Origin: Isoetes taiwanensis
Taxonomy: Eukaryota > Streptophyta > Lycopodiopsida > Isoetales > Isoetaceae
Direction of reading: 5' to 3'
DNA length: 64,000 nucleotides
Assembly (NCBI GenBank): GCA_021234155.1
Contig: JAJEKV010000231.1
Span: forward strand, 312,001-376,000
Of this stretch, positions 1-11,733 are shown piece after piece (positions within the stretch are counted from its first letter, which is position 1; every line of letters starts with the position of its first letter). The notes below the pieces were generated by a model. It had not been told where the DNA came from. It ran no database searches and was given only the letters and a program-made list of their open reading frames with translations. The position numbers were made by a program, and so were the translations under genes.

Positions 1-2645
1 TACAATAATAATGCAACGCAGACAACAACATAATGTTGCACACAAAATAAAAAACATGGCATAACCAATGCAAGCCCGTAGAACATGGAAGACGAAGATG
101 AATTTGTCGTCCGAAAAAAGTAACATCAATAAGAAGTAACCTCCATCACAATTTAGAGCTTCACTTGATGAAGAATGACCTCCAAATACCCATGTTGCCC
201 CCGACAAACTACACAACAAAGTATCTAGTGCAATCATAAAATTTTCTACAACTCTGGAAAATCTGCAAGACTATCAGATACTTCTAGAAATTATGAAACT
301 AGAGAACCCACATTTATGTTCTAACATGCAAAAGGCAACATTATACCTGGAATTATCACTTCTAGAATCTTGATTGTCTGTTTTCCTAGTACTTAAATAT
401 CATGGTTTTCTTCACCCTGTGGGATCGTTGATATTGATAATGCAACATAATGATTACTGCAAGGAGAAGCTGGAGGGCTTGAAGCCGATGGAGTTGATTG
501 CACAAGATTCCTGCACGACCTAAAAGGAAGCAAGTCATATATCTATTTGAGGCAGGGAAAAAAGAACGCCTCAAGTAATCCCTCCACTAAAGAAACTATC
601 TTGACCATTAAATGTTGCAATCAGAAAAAAACATCACGAAGAGTTCATGCAAAGAATGTCTCATTCTCAAAAAAAACGAAAAGACGTGCTTTCTAAAAAT
701 GCTAGATGTCGAAGTGCCTTTACCAGAATTGGGTATGTGCCATTACTCTGCCTTTCATGCTTTCATCACTATGTCAGCACAAAGAGGAGTGCATTTGGGT
801 TCAGAGACGAAGTAATAGGTGCCTTTACAGCCATTTCTCAAGGACCCTAATCTTTTCCATGAACTGCTCCCACGAACTGGGGCATGACTTTAGACGAAAT
901 ACACGAACCGAGGCACGATCCTCGACAAAATAGGCATGTTTTAGAAGGAACAGATCCACCATAGATGTTCCTCAAAGAATAAAAGCATCCATCCTATCGC
1001 TCCCAAAGCGTTAACAAGGTGATGTGCAAAAAATGTGCCCTTTTCGGAACATTAAAGCATGTATTATGGTTTATGGTCCATTGATAACGACACATCTTGG
1101 AATCCGAAAGCATAATGGAGATCCCGGCCAGACGCGATCGCCCCTTATGCCCGGGGCCAAAGCCCTCCGAAAGTCCGCAGTGTTAACGGCACACATGAAA
1201 CCGCACAAGCAAGAACATTGGAAACAAGAGCAACAACAGAAAGGCCTAATTCATAGGTTCTCCAGATGCAGCCCGTCTGATCACGGCATCAAGCTAGCGG
1301 ATTTCCTGCAAGGGCCACAGCTCCCTAGCGAGGCTCATGTGTGATCTCAATGCATGTAACTCGACATTGGAACACCAAGCCGCTCCTGTGCAACACTAGA
1401 GATCGCCAATCGATGGCCATATAAAAACCCGCCAATTGCCTCCTCGGGATCCTAAGCGGCAGCTTATTCGATGGGCCTTCGCCCCAACCTTGATAATGCT
1501 TGTTATAAATTCCTCTGCAAAGGGATGGGGTTGCTCCACCCCCTGGAGAAGAGACATGAGGATCAGGATAAATCCTCGAGCTTATCAAAGAGGGATCCAG
1601 GCTCAGGATGGGATGGCCCGTCTCCCCAGCAGAATTCCCATCGGTCTCCATCTCTACCCTGCAACAAACCGTCACCACCTCAAACACACGCTCAAAGAAA
1701 GCAAAACATAGACAAAACCGAAGTCGTACATGTAACAAGACATACAATCCTCCAATCACATGGTGTGATCCCCATTATGGATGGGGATGTAATCGACACC
1801 ATGATCAGGGATTTCAAGATCGGGGCTGAAGGATGGATCATGCAGATATTGAAAGTTACAATCCATCTCATCAAATGGCACAGAATCATCCCAATATCTG
1901 CAGCGGCCAGGCCCATTCTATTCAACAAGCATATAACATGTAGGTAAACCAAAGAGAATAGTTCTAACATCAGATGGCATACATGACCGGGGTTCAAGAG
2001 AATCCTCCACGCAGCACGGACTCTATGCTCGTTCACATGAGCACTGTTGGATGGAATGATCCAACTGCTGCTCAAATTATATTTTCCACTTCTGAGCATC
2101 CTGCAAATTGTGAACGTCAAACTAGGAGTCAACCTACGACCACCGTGGTAAAAAACAAAGCGCGCTGCCTTGTTCAAAAGGTTTCTGTTATCCAACACAC
2201 ACAGGCCCTTTGTGTCCCCAGCACCCCATCTTACATACAAATCTTTTCCCTTCTCCATCATCGAGTCGGATATATTGTGGAGGTGGCAGAAATAATGCAC
2301 CTTGCCTACGTCCTTCAGAAGTACCCCAACATACGCTCAATGCAACCTGTTATTCTTGAGCACCTTGCACACTAAGACAACGCCGGCTGACTTAGAGGGC
2401 CAATTAAAGTCCCGTTTGATAGCTTCGTTCAGGGCCTTATGAGTCTTGTAGTGGGCTCTCAGCATGGCCTACACATGGAGGTGGTCGGGCAAGACCCTCT
2501 CCGTGGCAACTGCACCAACAAGACATCTCCTATCGCAAAAGGAAGAAAGGGCATCAAAGAAACTACGGGGAACGCCCCCGCCCGACAAGGCCGCGATGAT
2601 TTAAACATCTATTGCATCCCACTGCAAGGTTAGGCATGGCGTGAG
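1..2645. other. No recognised gene; transposon flank
   Basis: Open frames of 60-200 codons overlap on both strands between about 1,000 and 2,630. None shows a domain, signal peptide or repeat that I recognise, and their mutual overlap suggests chance frames in a locally GC-richer stretch. The segment ends at the left terminus of the 9.1-kb transposon. It may be part of an older repeat into which that element inserted, because the sequence right of 11,766 is similarly anonymous. Confidence 0.5.
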
Positions 2646-2649
2646 CAGG

Positions 2650-2679
2650 CATGGGGTAAAAAGAAAGCTAGGGTGTCTA
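2650..2679 (+). repeat. Left terminal inverted repeat of the 9.1-kb transposon
   Basis: The repeat begins CATGGGG and ends near GGGTGTCTAA. It matches the reverse complement of 11,734-11,762 with one extra A in the A-run. The four bases just outside are CAGG, matching those outside the right end. Just inside lies a short palindromic stretch rich in ATGTA (about 2,692-2,720). Confidence 0.75.
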
Positions 2680-3079
2680 AAAAAAATGCCCTTACATTAT
2701 GTATAATGTAGGGCATGTAGGCCGTTTTTTGTTATTTTTTTGAATTTTAGTTAGTTGGGATATGTAATGATTAGGAGTAGCCACGCCAGCAATTCAAAAT
2801 TATGAGTGGCAAAGGGCAAACTTAACGGACAATCATTGCAATTTTTTGAGGGAGATTGGCGTAAATGTTTCCCTCGCTTAGGAAAAAAATTTGCCACCGC
2901 TCCAATTTTCTCGGTTTCGAAAGTGATCAACTAAGTAATTCGACCAGAACTATTCTTCTTCCTCAAATCCTTGCCAAAAATCCAAGCAATGGACGCTTTG
3001 CCTCCTAAGTCACCGTGATTAAACAAAAATTTGAAAATAGCCGATTCTAGCAAGAAAGCCTAAAAACAAGAGGAAGGTT

Positions 3080-3980
3080 CAAACTTCGAGGAACCGTGGC
3101 CAAAAAGAAGACTTATTTGTGAAGAACCCATTTGTTGTGGAAGCAAAGCATGTAAGATGTAAATGCAGATGAAATTTTTCCAGATTTACAAACAGATAAT
3201 GGACGAAAGCAAAGGGGGCCCAAAGACATACGGGGTTCAAAGAATCTAGCGTGAAGCCGAGTGGGCCGAGAACTTCTACAAACATTATGAAATTGTTTTG
3301 GTAAGCTGGAGGTCACAAATCGCCATGTACCCGAAAGTACTTTGCTCGTGCATTTGCCCTTCAATTGACAGGTAAAAAAAGTAGATTGGGATACTTTTAA
3401 AGTTTTGGCCAAAGATTTGGCAAAGGGAGGAGCAAAAGAATCTGCTATTGCGTAAGAAATTGCGACCTCTAAATCCACATCCAAGGTTCCTAAATTTCAG
3501 CAAGGATTTTACCCTAAGGAAGAGCTTGAATTTGCGTAAAACTCGCTGCAAAAAGTTGTCATGGAGAGTTAATTAGCAAGACATCCAAGGTTGAAGAACC
3601 GAAAATTCAGCGCACGTAATTACGTGACAATATAAATAAGATTTCAGGAAGAAAGGATGCACATGAAGAGGACCTAGCAATGCATACAAGAAGACATCAA
3701 TAGTGTTCTCGGCGATGCTAAGGTAATAAGAGAGACATCAAGACGCAAGGCGGCAGCAGGAGGTTGACCTTTGATGAGGGATAGAACCCAAAAGGAAGAA
3801 ATGTCAAGAGAATTCAGAGCCATTGGAGAAAGCCATTCGGGAGAAGGAGTTATGTGAAAAGAGGATTGCGTAACTTGAGGAGGCTCACAAAGTTCGGGGC
3901 TTTGAGGCCGCAGACGGCTTGATGATATGCATAAGTATATGATGCATTCGCAAACAATTCTCCTTCAGCCCAAAACAAGC
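3080..3980 (+). other. Possible degraded coding sequence inside the transposon
   Basis: All plus-strand frames are interrupted, but lysine-rich, protein-like stretches of 20-60 residues follow one another, for example 'VKKVDWDTFKVLAKDLAKGG' near 3,370-3,435. I do not recognise the protein. It may be the 5' part of the gene that ends in the Ulp1-like domain, or debris. Confidence 0.2.
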
Positions 3981-4023
3981 TTAGTGATCTCTCCAAGCTG
4001 AAGAAAAAAATTCATATCCGTGC

Positions 4024-4203
4024 ATGGATGTGTGTTTTTGCAAGAATGGCTTTGCTAATAATGAACCTATCCTAGTTGCTCCATGCGAGCATTCATTTCA
4101 TATCTTTCGCTTTTCATATTCTATTTTCACTGACTATCCCCGCCCAAGAGCATGCAAATGGGACGATAACATTTCAAAGACCTTGGGTGTGTACAATCGG
4201 AGG
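4024..4203 (+). pseudogene. Possible Cys/His-cluster exon
   Basis: A 60-codon open stretch begins with 'CFCKNGF' and continues 'PCEHSFH', which resembles half of a PHD- or RING-type zinc cluster (C-x-C ... C-x-H-x2-H). It is followed at about 4,203 by GAG|GTAAGC, a good splice-donor match. A complete zinc-finger ligand set is not visible and the next exon is not obvious. It lies in the left half of the 9.1-kb transposon, upstream of the Ulp1-like remnant on the same strand, and could be part of the same multi-exon gene. Function unassigned. Confidence 0.25.
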
Positions 4204-4249
4204 TAAGCAAGATTTCATGATTTATGTTCAATTTGTCGCACCTGTAATT

Positions 4250-4680
4250 ACCGCAATGTAGAATCTATTTACATGTAGAATCCATTTACATGTAGATTGT
4301 CGCGACTTAAGGTTTTGCTACAAGATGTAGGAGTGTATTGGTTATTTTATACTTATAGTTCCTTGGCTTGCATGTCATACATATATGTGTTTCTTACATA
4401 CATGTTGTACATTCACAATGTAGGGTCCTAAATGTAGAACTTAAATACATAAAATTAGGAGTTGTAATCGAGTTTTGTGGCGTAACATTTAGAGGTATTT
4501 TATGTAATGTCCGATGTGTACATGTGCATGCATTGAGCACATTCATGTACATTACATGTACATTCCATCTACATAAATAGTCTGCTTACATGTGTATGTA
4601 CTCAAAGTACTTCAATGTAGATCAGCTTCTAGTAATATGTACAAATTTATTGATATGTACGTAACGTTAGAGACTCGATT
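4250..4680. repeat. ACATGTA/TGTACAT-rich segment, left side of the transposon
   Basis: About 430 bp densely populated with the words ACATGTA, TGTACAT, AATGTAG and ACATACAT in both orientations. A similar segment lies at 10,200-10,800 on the other side of the element, and a smaller cluster near 5,450-5,570. Such arrays could bind a transposase, as subterminal repeats do in some plant DNA transposons, but these lie 1-1.6 kb from the ends, so that role is speculative. Confidence 0.45.
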
Positions 4681-5989
4681 AGTTTGAGACCTGATATCCG
4701 ATCGTTATGTGATTTATTTTCGTGAGCTTCAAAGTGCCAAAAAACTACGAAAGCGTAAATTACACCACGCATCAGTCGCTTTGTTTTCAAATTCAATTTG
4801 CATTGTGTCGAGGAAGCAATTTCATATTCTTGGTTCGGTTTTCACAGCTTTGGAGGTTCCAAAGAAAATTGAGGTGCAAGATGTAGCCGAGGGAAAGAAA
4901 GCGTTGATTGAAGGAAAAGCAAAATCACTATTCTCGCGGTGATACAGGTTGAGGAGGTTGGCACTTCAGTCCGCATGGTGACATTCCAGCATTATGACGA
5001 GGAACTTGAGAGATTGAGGGAGGTGCTAAGGCCACATCTTCAAAAGTAAAGGCAAAGCAGCTAGAAAATGTGACTCCAAAGAAGAACTCCACGCCTAAAA
5101 AAGCCACGTAAGAAGACAATTAAAGCAAGAGAAACAGGTAAGAAAGCATTTTATTTCAAAGGTACAAAGAAACCGAGAAATCCATGACATCCTATCTTTG
5201 CGGTGTCCTAATGAAGAGGAATCTTCCGAGCATCAAGATGTAGAGCAGATACTTTTAAGTTTGTGTCAAATATTGCTTCCGACATAGCAAAGGACGCTGA
5301 ATTTCATGCCAATGAGAAATCGAGAGGTTGAAGACGCAGGATTCGGACCTAATAAGAATCCGAAAGGAGGAAACCAAAAAAGGAAGGAAGGAAATGGATA
5401 CCGACTCGAGAAAACAAAGACGCTAGAAAGCGTAAGAATGATCTCTACAGTAACTTGATCTACATGTCTTACATTTTTTTTACATCTAGTATCCAAGTTA
5501 AAAACTTTAAAATAATATGGATAGTAGTAGATTTAATGTAGATGATTTGTGTAAATGTATTGGTCATTGAACCCTGCATCGCAGCTTCAAATAAAGCCAT
5601 ACGATGCCTTGCTGAACCGAATGATGAAGCTCAAGAAGGCAAGGATTTTCCCGTGATCTTTGCCCGAAATGGAGTGTTATTTATTTGAACAAGATGTGCC
5701 GGACATGGATGTGGGAAAATTTTCCAACCGCATGTGGATATGTATGCTGTGCAATCGGACTTTGAACTTGTTCATTTGTATGTGTAAGTGAAGTTAGTAA
5801 TTTTATCCTTTTCAACTTGTTATAGGTACTGCAAACTGCGGTTCCGATGATAAGAAGGTCGACGCCGGTTCTTCCCACCGGACTGACTTCATGGAATTTG
5901 CAAAGATGGGCCAAGGCAAGTTTAAAAAGATAAATCTATGGCAACCTCCGAAATGGAAGAGATATTGTAAAGGTAGCTCTTACAGGATA

Positions 5990-6610
5990 AATTGGTGAAG
6001 TGCAGATGGATCATGATTCCAATGCTATGTAGAGTTACCGAACATCACACTTTGGCTATCTTCAACATGGCACTTACTAAGAGTAAGAACACCATCAACA
6101 TTGGATCTTCAATTCGCCGAGGACATTGACGTTGACATGCTTGCACTTAAGAGGTATTTTGTATTTCACATCTCCTTTTATTAATATTGAGTAGATTGGA
6201 TACCATGTTAGCAGCTTTTTTCATTCATTTGCTACAAAATAGATCTGGTCTTTTGCAGGCTCCACATACTCACTATGGCACGCGGTTGTGTCGAGTGTCC
6301 CACTTTTTTGAAGCATGGACAAAATCCTTCACCAGGGGCCAGAAGATTCATAAGTGTCCACAAGCAGTAAAGATGGGGATTCATGTGGCCTATATGTTGC
6401 AGCTTATATGCAGAAGTTTGTAGACACAATCGTGTGTGGTAAAACTACCAATGTGAGTGTCTCACTTCTTTTGTCATGCAAACAAATGGTTTTTAATACT
6501 TATTATGTAAGTATTGTTGTCACATTTGCAGATTACCCGAAGCTGGTTCTTGCCAAAGTATGAGGAGGAGGATCGCCGTGATGTTCTCACCCGAAAGCAC
6601 TACTTCGTGA
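5990..6610 (+). pseudogene. Ulp1/SENP-type (C48) cysteine protease remnant
   Basis: C48 proteases cleave SUMO-like modifiers using a His-Asp-Cys triad. The stretch near 6,010-6,110 reads 'MIPMLCRVTEHHTLAIFNM', in the position of the catalytic-His segment ('HW.L' in the family). A frame-shifted continuation 'QFAEDIDVDMLALKR' ends at a GT donor near 6,154. The next exon-like piece (about 6,354-6,450) contains 'KDGDSCGLYVAAYMQ', which matches the catalytic-Cys block ('NGYDCGLFVL'-like). It ends at GTGAGT and resumes after TTTGCAG near 6,531 with 'RSWFLPKYEEEDRRDV'. The expected Asp is not evident and frames are broken, so this is a pseudogene. Plant DNA transposons are known to carry C48 domains, which fits its place in the element. 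Confidence 0.6.
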
Positions 6611-7205
6611 GTTAGACCACATTCACATCGCGACCAAACTATTAGACCACCGGTACTAATAAATGTGGCTGAGAAACAGCCTATCCCTATTGTCAATGCT
6701 AAACACTATTTGATTATAAAATACACATTTTTTCATTGATTTTTAATGAATAAAATCTCTTTTTATTCAAATCCACCATACTTTATTGATAAATTGCATG
6801 TTCTTTCATATCAAAAATTTAAAAGGTTGATAGTATTTGATATCAATAATGTTTTGGCAAAACAAATACATAGGACTTTGGTATCGATGATCGCCTAGTT
6901 GGAAATTATGACATAATAGGCAAGAAAGTGTTGTTTTTAAGGCCCCACCTAGAATTAATTCCTCGAATTTGTATTTGAACACTTTGAAGTAGGAATATGG
7001 TCATCAATAGCTCCATGGAACCTATCAAGAGTAGTGGATAAAATACTCACAATGACGCAGATAAGGGACTTAAGGTTCACCTTTGATGGAAGCCTTTTTT
7101 GGAGCTGCCGTTTCTTCCGGATTGCAGCAAGTGAAGACAAACCTTTGTATCTGAAGCCAATTGAGTTTATATACGAGAAGTATCCAGACAGAATGACAAA
7201 GAACA

Positions 7206-7503
7206 CACACTAATAGTAGACGACTCCGAAAGTACAAGATGCTCTTCAATCCCAACGAAAATTGCATATGCCCACCTTCATGGCGGGGAAAGTGATGTTG
7301 AAGACACGTGTGTCTTTGACACTTCAAAACCATGGCTAGAGGGTTTGTTGATAGCACCGCACACCTGCAATAAAGATGTGAAGCGTAATCCTTTACGCAA
7401 TCCATCCGATGTACTAACAACAATTTGCTTGGAGGCAAATGCTTTCAGAGGGCTACAAGGGAGAGATGGCATGTCGGGCTATGGACAAGCCGCAAGAAAG
7501 TAA
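7206..7503 (+). other. Unassigned open segment, possible C-terminal exon
   Basis: A plus-strand frame stays open for about 98 codons and ends in TAA at 7,501-7,503. It includes 'GGESDVEDTCVFDTSKPW' and ends 'GRDGMSGYGQAARK'. No family is recognised. The composition is ordinary protein-like rather than low complexity. It sits between the Ulp1-like remnant and the tandem-repeat block in the 9.1-kb transposon. Confidence 0.3.
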
Positions 7504-7760
7504 CATATTGAAACAAATAGAATAGTATGTACTGGCTTCACATCTACCGTGACCAGATTTTGATTGTAAATTAATGTTAATATAAAACATGAACAAATGA
7601 CTTGTATATATTGGCATCATATCCGATATGACCAAAGTTGTATATCTTGTGATATGTAATACAAGAGTTTTTGTCTCCATACATGTTCCACTTTCTCGCT
7701 TTGTTTCATGAATCAAAAGAAAAGCTATTGATATCCATTATAATGTAACAAGTTCACGTG

Positions 7761-8312
7761 ACTAGTTTAACTTCTTCATGCAACAATTGATGAACATTTT
7801 GTACTTTCTCGATATACATTGTGCTTGGAAACGTAAGATATTGTGTGATAATCGACATTTAAGTATCAAAATGCACTTCAGATTAAAAATAAGTAAATAA
7901 GAATACACTTGCAAAGAATCGACTAGTTTTCTCAACATAACACGCACTAGTTTAACTTCTTCATGCAACAATTGATAAACATTAAGTACTTTCTCGATAT
8001 ACATTTTGCTTGGTCACGTAAGATATTCTCGTGATATTGAAATTGAAGTATCAAAATGCACTTCAGATTAAAAAGAAGTAAATAAGAAAAAAACTTGCAA
8101 AAGAATCGACTAGTTTTCTCAACATAACACGTACTAGTTTAACTTCTTCATGCAATAATTGATAAACATTTTGTACTTTCTCGATATACATTTTGCTTGA
8201 TCACGTAAGATATTTCGCGGATAATGAAATTGAAGTATCAAAATGCACTTCAGATTAAAAATAAGTAAATAACAAAAAACTTACAAAGAATCGACTAGTT
8301 TTCTCAACATAA
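7761..8312. repeat. Three tandem copies of a ~186-bp unit
   Basis: The word ACTAGTTTAACTTCTTCATG starts at 7,761, 7,946 and 8,133, giving periods of 185 and 187 bp. The units also share TTTCTCGATATACATT and GTATCAAAATGCACTTCAGA. The third unit ends near 8,312 with CTCAACATAA. The array lies between the plus-strand and minus-strand coding remnants of the 9.1-kb transposon. Confidence 0.9.
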
Positions 8313-8929
8313 ATGTAAGATGATGGCAAATATGAAAGTTCCTTTTGTACAGTAACTTTCATGTGCACTCAACAATCTCGTGTAGGCTTGATATAAGCAT
8401 GTCATGCACCTCTCGTGGTGATCATATATGTGACGCGTGCCCCTTCAACTTATGCTTGACCCGCTTTGATCGTGAACTTTGCTCCATTACGTGATTCAGC
8501 TGGTACTAATACTATTTTGTCATCCAACAACTTGTACTTGTGCTTTGTGCCTTGTAGCAGCTTGATAGTAATGACCAGCTATAACCCTGTCACCAAGAAG
8601 CATTCTATTTCCATAGTCGCCAATCACATCTTCCCGAAGAATATGCATCTCCTTCACGCAAAGGAGGGGAAAGTATGGAACATTTTCATGATTCCCTCGA
8701 GCAGCAAAAGATGCAAATATGTCTCCAATTTGGAGTACATCGGACAGATTCTTGCTCATCACCGCATAAAACCAACTAGCTCTTTTCTTGTTGGCCGACC
8801 GGGCCTAACTAGGCTCCGATTCATGCAGCTTCCACGCACCACAATGCTCGAGATTCTCACATTCTCCCCATCTGAAATTCAAGCAACCATTGCAAAAACA
8901 TGACGGGGATCTATACATGACAAGTGTTG

Positions 8930-10203
8930 GGTCAGTTTGGATTAATAGCGCATACACAATGTATAGCTAGAGTACCGTGCAATGTCTCACACCGAACGAG
9001 GGTCCCTGTTAATGTCTTCGCCATCAACTCCCATATGACTCGGTCCATTTTGCACTCTTTTGTCTCAAAGAAAGTGCAAGCAGAGTTGGCACCCAAAATC
9101 GAACACCATTCTCTTTCCTTTTGCCAAATCGCTAGGAACCTTTTTCTCCAAAGCATTACCGCCCATCATGTTCTCCTTTTCCATGGCTCGAGCCAAAATA
9201 ATTCCACATTGATCCTAATTTTATACCTGTTATAATATTGGGCCACATTCAAATAAAAGGCTCGAGAACACTTAAACCGAAAGCAAAGACACCCATCGGA
9301 CCACATGACATGGTATTTGATGTGGCCAAAACCTTTTGCATCATCCAAATATGGTGCTTCTTGAGTGCAGCCTGAACAAAGAAAGCATCATGCTTCATAA
9401 CATCGGAAACATACAAATGAACAGTTTTTTCAGCTCGCCATTGACTTTCATCATGGTTATATGCACCGTAATAGTTATCCGGTCATTGTTCCAATCTTTC
9501 TGGATGAACCTCCCCGAATGGTCGCAAAGTGTAGTTCTCAAGAAAGTCCATTAATGACAAAAAGTAATCATCCCTCAAATTTTGCAATCGATTTTTCAAT
9601 TGTTTGCTCGCCAACTTGTTGAAAAAAGTTGTGAATAGTGAACTTTGTAAGGTGCGGAAACATCTTGTCAAGCAATGTACCCGAGTCCCGCCAAGAATAA
9701 GCTTCAACCTCCTTGAAGTGCCGCTTTGGAAGGTTCGCTCACGCACTTGTAAACTTGCCATTCAATGTTCTCATTTCGCGACTCTTTCTCCTTAGGGACA
9801 GATTTGAATATTTTCAATTGCCACGGTTCGCACTCTCCCTTGACACAAATCCAAACTATGCCACTCTTCGCCTTCCTTGTCACGCATCAGTAGCTCTCCA
9901 CATAGCACCAACATTTTGAAATGTTTTAGAAGGAGCTTAAGGCGGGGCGCCATTGTTCTCATCTGCTGCACAAACACCACAAGAACATGTACAATTGGCA
10001 TGAAATTTGCTCCTCAGGACGGTAAAAGCTTTTCTGTATAGATCAGCTTGTTCATGCTTCACGCAGCAGCATGTGTTCCTCTCTTTCAACCTTCTCACAC
10101 ACGTAGGCTTAAGCAGCTCGAACTTTCTGATGCTAATCTGCACTTCAGGATGTTCATCTTTGAACATCTCATACAATTCACTCTGCAAGGAAAAAAGCGA
10201 CAT
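8930..10203 (-). pseudogene. Transposase-like protein with WSDG and SSHGKGEHDG motifs (decayed)
   Basis: Reading right to left, a cysteine-rich segment (10,203-9,937) contains 'MFKDEHPEVQISIRKFELLK' and 'NTCCCVKHEQADLY'. It is followed, across frameshifts, by 'FLENYTLRPFGEVHPE' (about 9,500), 'VSDVMKHDAFF' (about 9,420), 'HVMWSDGC' with 'FKCSRAFY' (about 9,250-9,310), and 'NYFGSSHGKGEHDG' (about 9,160-9,200). From memory, this block order occurs in uncharacterised repeat-derived proteins of plants and animals. Asp in 'SDVMKHD', Asp in 'WSDG' and Glu in 'GKGEHDG' are plausible DDE catalytic residues; that is inference. At least three frame changes and several stops are present. I infer that it is the mobilising protein of the surrounding element. 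Confidence 0.55.
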
Positions 10204-10800
10204 GTATAAGTAAGATATAAATTAGAACTACTTACTTAATTCAAAGATGTTGCAGACATTCCATTAGTTCTATGGCACTCAGATCATGATTTGATATACA
10301 TTCAACTACTATACCACAACATCGTACATACCATGTACATGATATGTATAAATGTATAAAGAATGTACTCCAAAGAGTTCCAGATGTACATAAAAAACTC
10401 AATATGTAACCAGGTCACAGACAGTGTCACAGACATGTGATGTATGTATTTCATACTTTTATTATGGAAGGAAGTACATTTAAATACTTTTATGTATCAC
10501 CCTATCTTTAAAACTATCTTGAGATCGGAAAGCTTAAAATGTAATTGTAATGTACTTGGAAACTACAAAAATCAAGACTATAATAACACAACCGACTTTC
10601 AACACATTTTACGCCTTTTATGCCACATTGGATGTAATTGGAAGTACATCCTAGTACTTTTTTTAAACATAGCTCATTTAGTACCTCCAAGTGTAAAAAT
10701 ATAATTACGGTAGTTGGATGTACTTCAATGTATATCAGATACATCCCTTACATGGAATGCAAATAGGATTACTAAACTTATCCAGATGCAATGTAAGCTA
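10200..10800. repeat. ACATGTA/TGTACAT-rich segment, right side of the transposon
   Basis: This segment repeats words such as TGTACAT, ATGTATAA, CATGTACAT and AATGTAC in both orientations, like 4,250-4,680. It lies about 1 kb inside the right terminus. No tandem period is obvious; the pattern is of scattered short motifs. Confidence 0.45.
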
Positions 10801-10959
10801 GCTTCTATCAAGCTTGCAAAAAGAGGATTAAAAGACTTAAAACTGACTGGGGCATGTCCAAAAACTGGATTGGAAGTGTCCTTTTCTTCCCCGACATCCC
10901 CGTACTTTGGAGAGTTTTTTTGTGTGGGTTAACCAAAACTCATTTACCAACCTGTTTGG

Positions 10960-11425
10960 TTGATTAGGAAGCATATCCGCCTGAAGTTGCCTTCCGCCGG
11001 TGCCCACATATTAGCACCGATAATGACATCCGCTTTCTTCTAATTGCAGCTTTTGTGAGGTTTCTTGCTTGCACTTGAAGAATTCGAGGCTACTCCTTTT
11101 TGCCCGAGTTTTCCATTCTCACCAACAATCATTGATAACGGGGAATGCTTAGTCGCTAATTTATCATTGCTATTTGCTTGTTTCACTTCCCCGCAGACCT
11201 TCACGGGATATTTTTAGCATAGTATCCTTCCGAATTGCTTTATTTGGATTTCCAATGGGGGTTAAAAAAAGAAGTGCAGCCTTTCATCCCAGTTTTCATC
11301 GCTAAAGCTCTCCTTTGCACGGGACGTAAATCTTGAACCCGATCATATATAAATTTACAAATTTCATCAATCTTACGCTTCATTTTCTTTGTCACATTCC
11401 CGATATTGCAATCTTCTTGCGCCAT
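10960..11425 (-). pseudogene. N-terminal part of the transposase-like gene (decayed)
   Basis: A minus-strand frame starts with ATG at 11,425 and reads 61 codons, including 'KKMKRKIDEICKFIYDR', to a stop near 11,240. Another frame continues with a serine/lysine-rich stretch and 'ADVIIGANMWAP' down to about 10,960. It points the same way as the cysteine-rich transposase-like block and lies directly upstream of it, so it may be its N-terminal exon(s). I recognise no domain. Confidence 0.3.
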
Positions 11426-11733
11426 TTCGTTCCTTCGTTGTTCATCATTGTTCTTGCGTGGTTTAGGGTTATTTGGAGGAATTCGGCAAGAAGGAGGGAA
11501 ACTCGAGTCGGGCGAAGTTTTAGCCGAAAGTGGGAAATTCTCCTAACGCTCAGCGTTTCTTTTGGAGTGGTTAGAGCGGGCGGAATTGAAATCCGCTTCA
11601 TGATTGGCGTTTTTAATTGACGTGGCAAGTAGTTAAAAAAAAGATTCCATAATATAGCTATTATGTACATACTGAAAAAACGGTTATGTATTTGAAATGT
11701 GATACATCTCTTACTCTACATTTGGCCAAATGT

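Noticed and set aside
1325-2375. Overlapping open frames of up to 202 codons on both strands
   Set aside because: They overlap each other, have no recognised motif and lack plausible splice structure, so I do not call genes.
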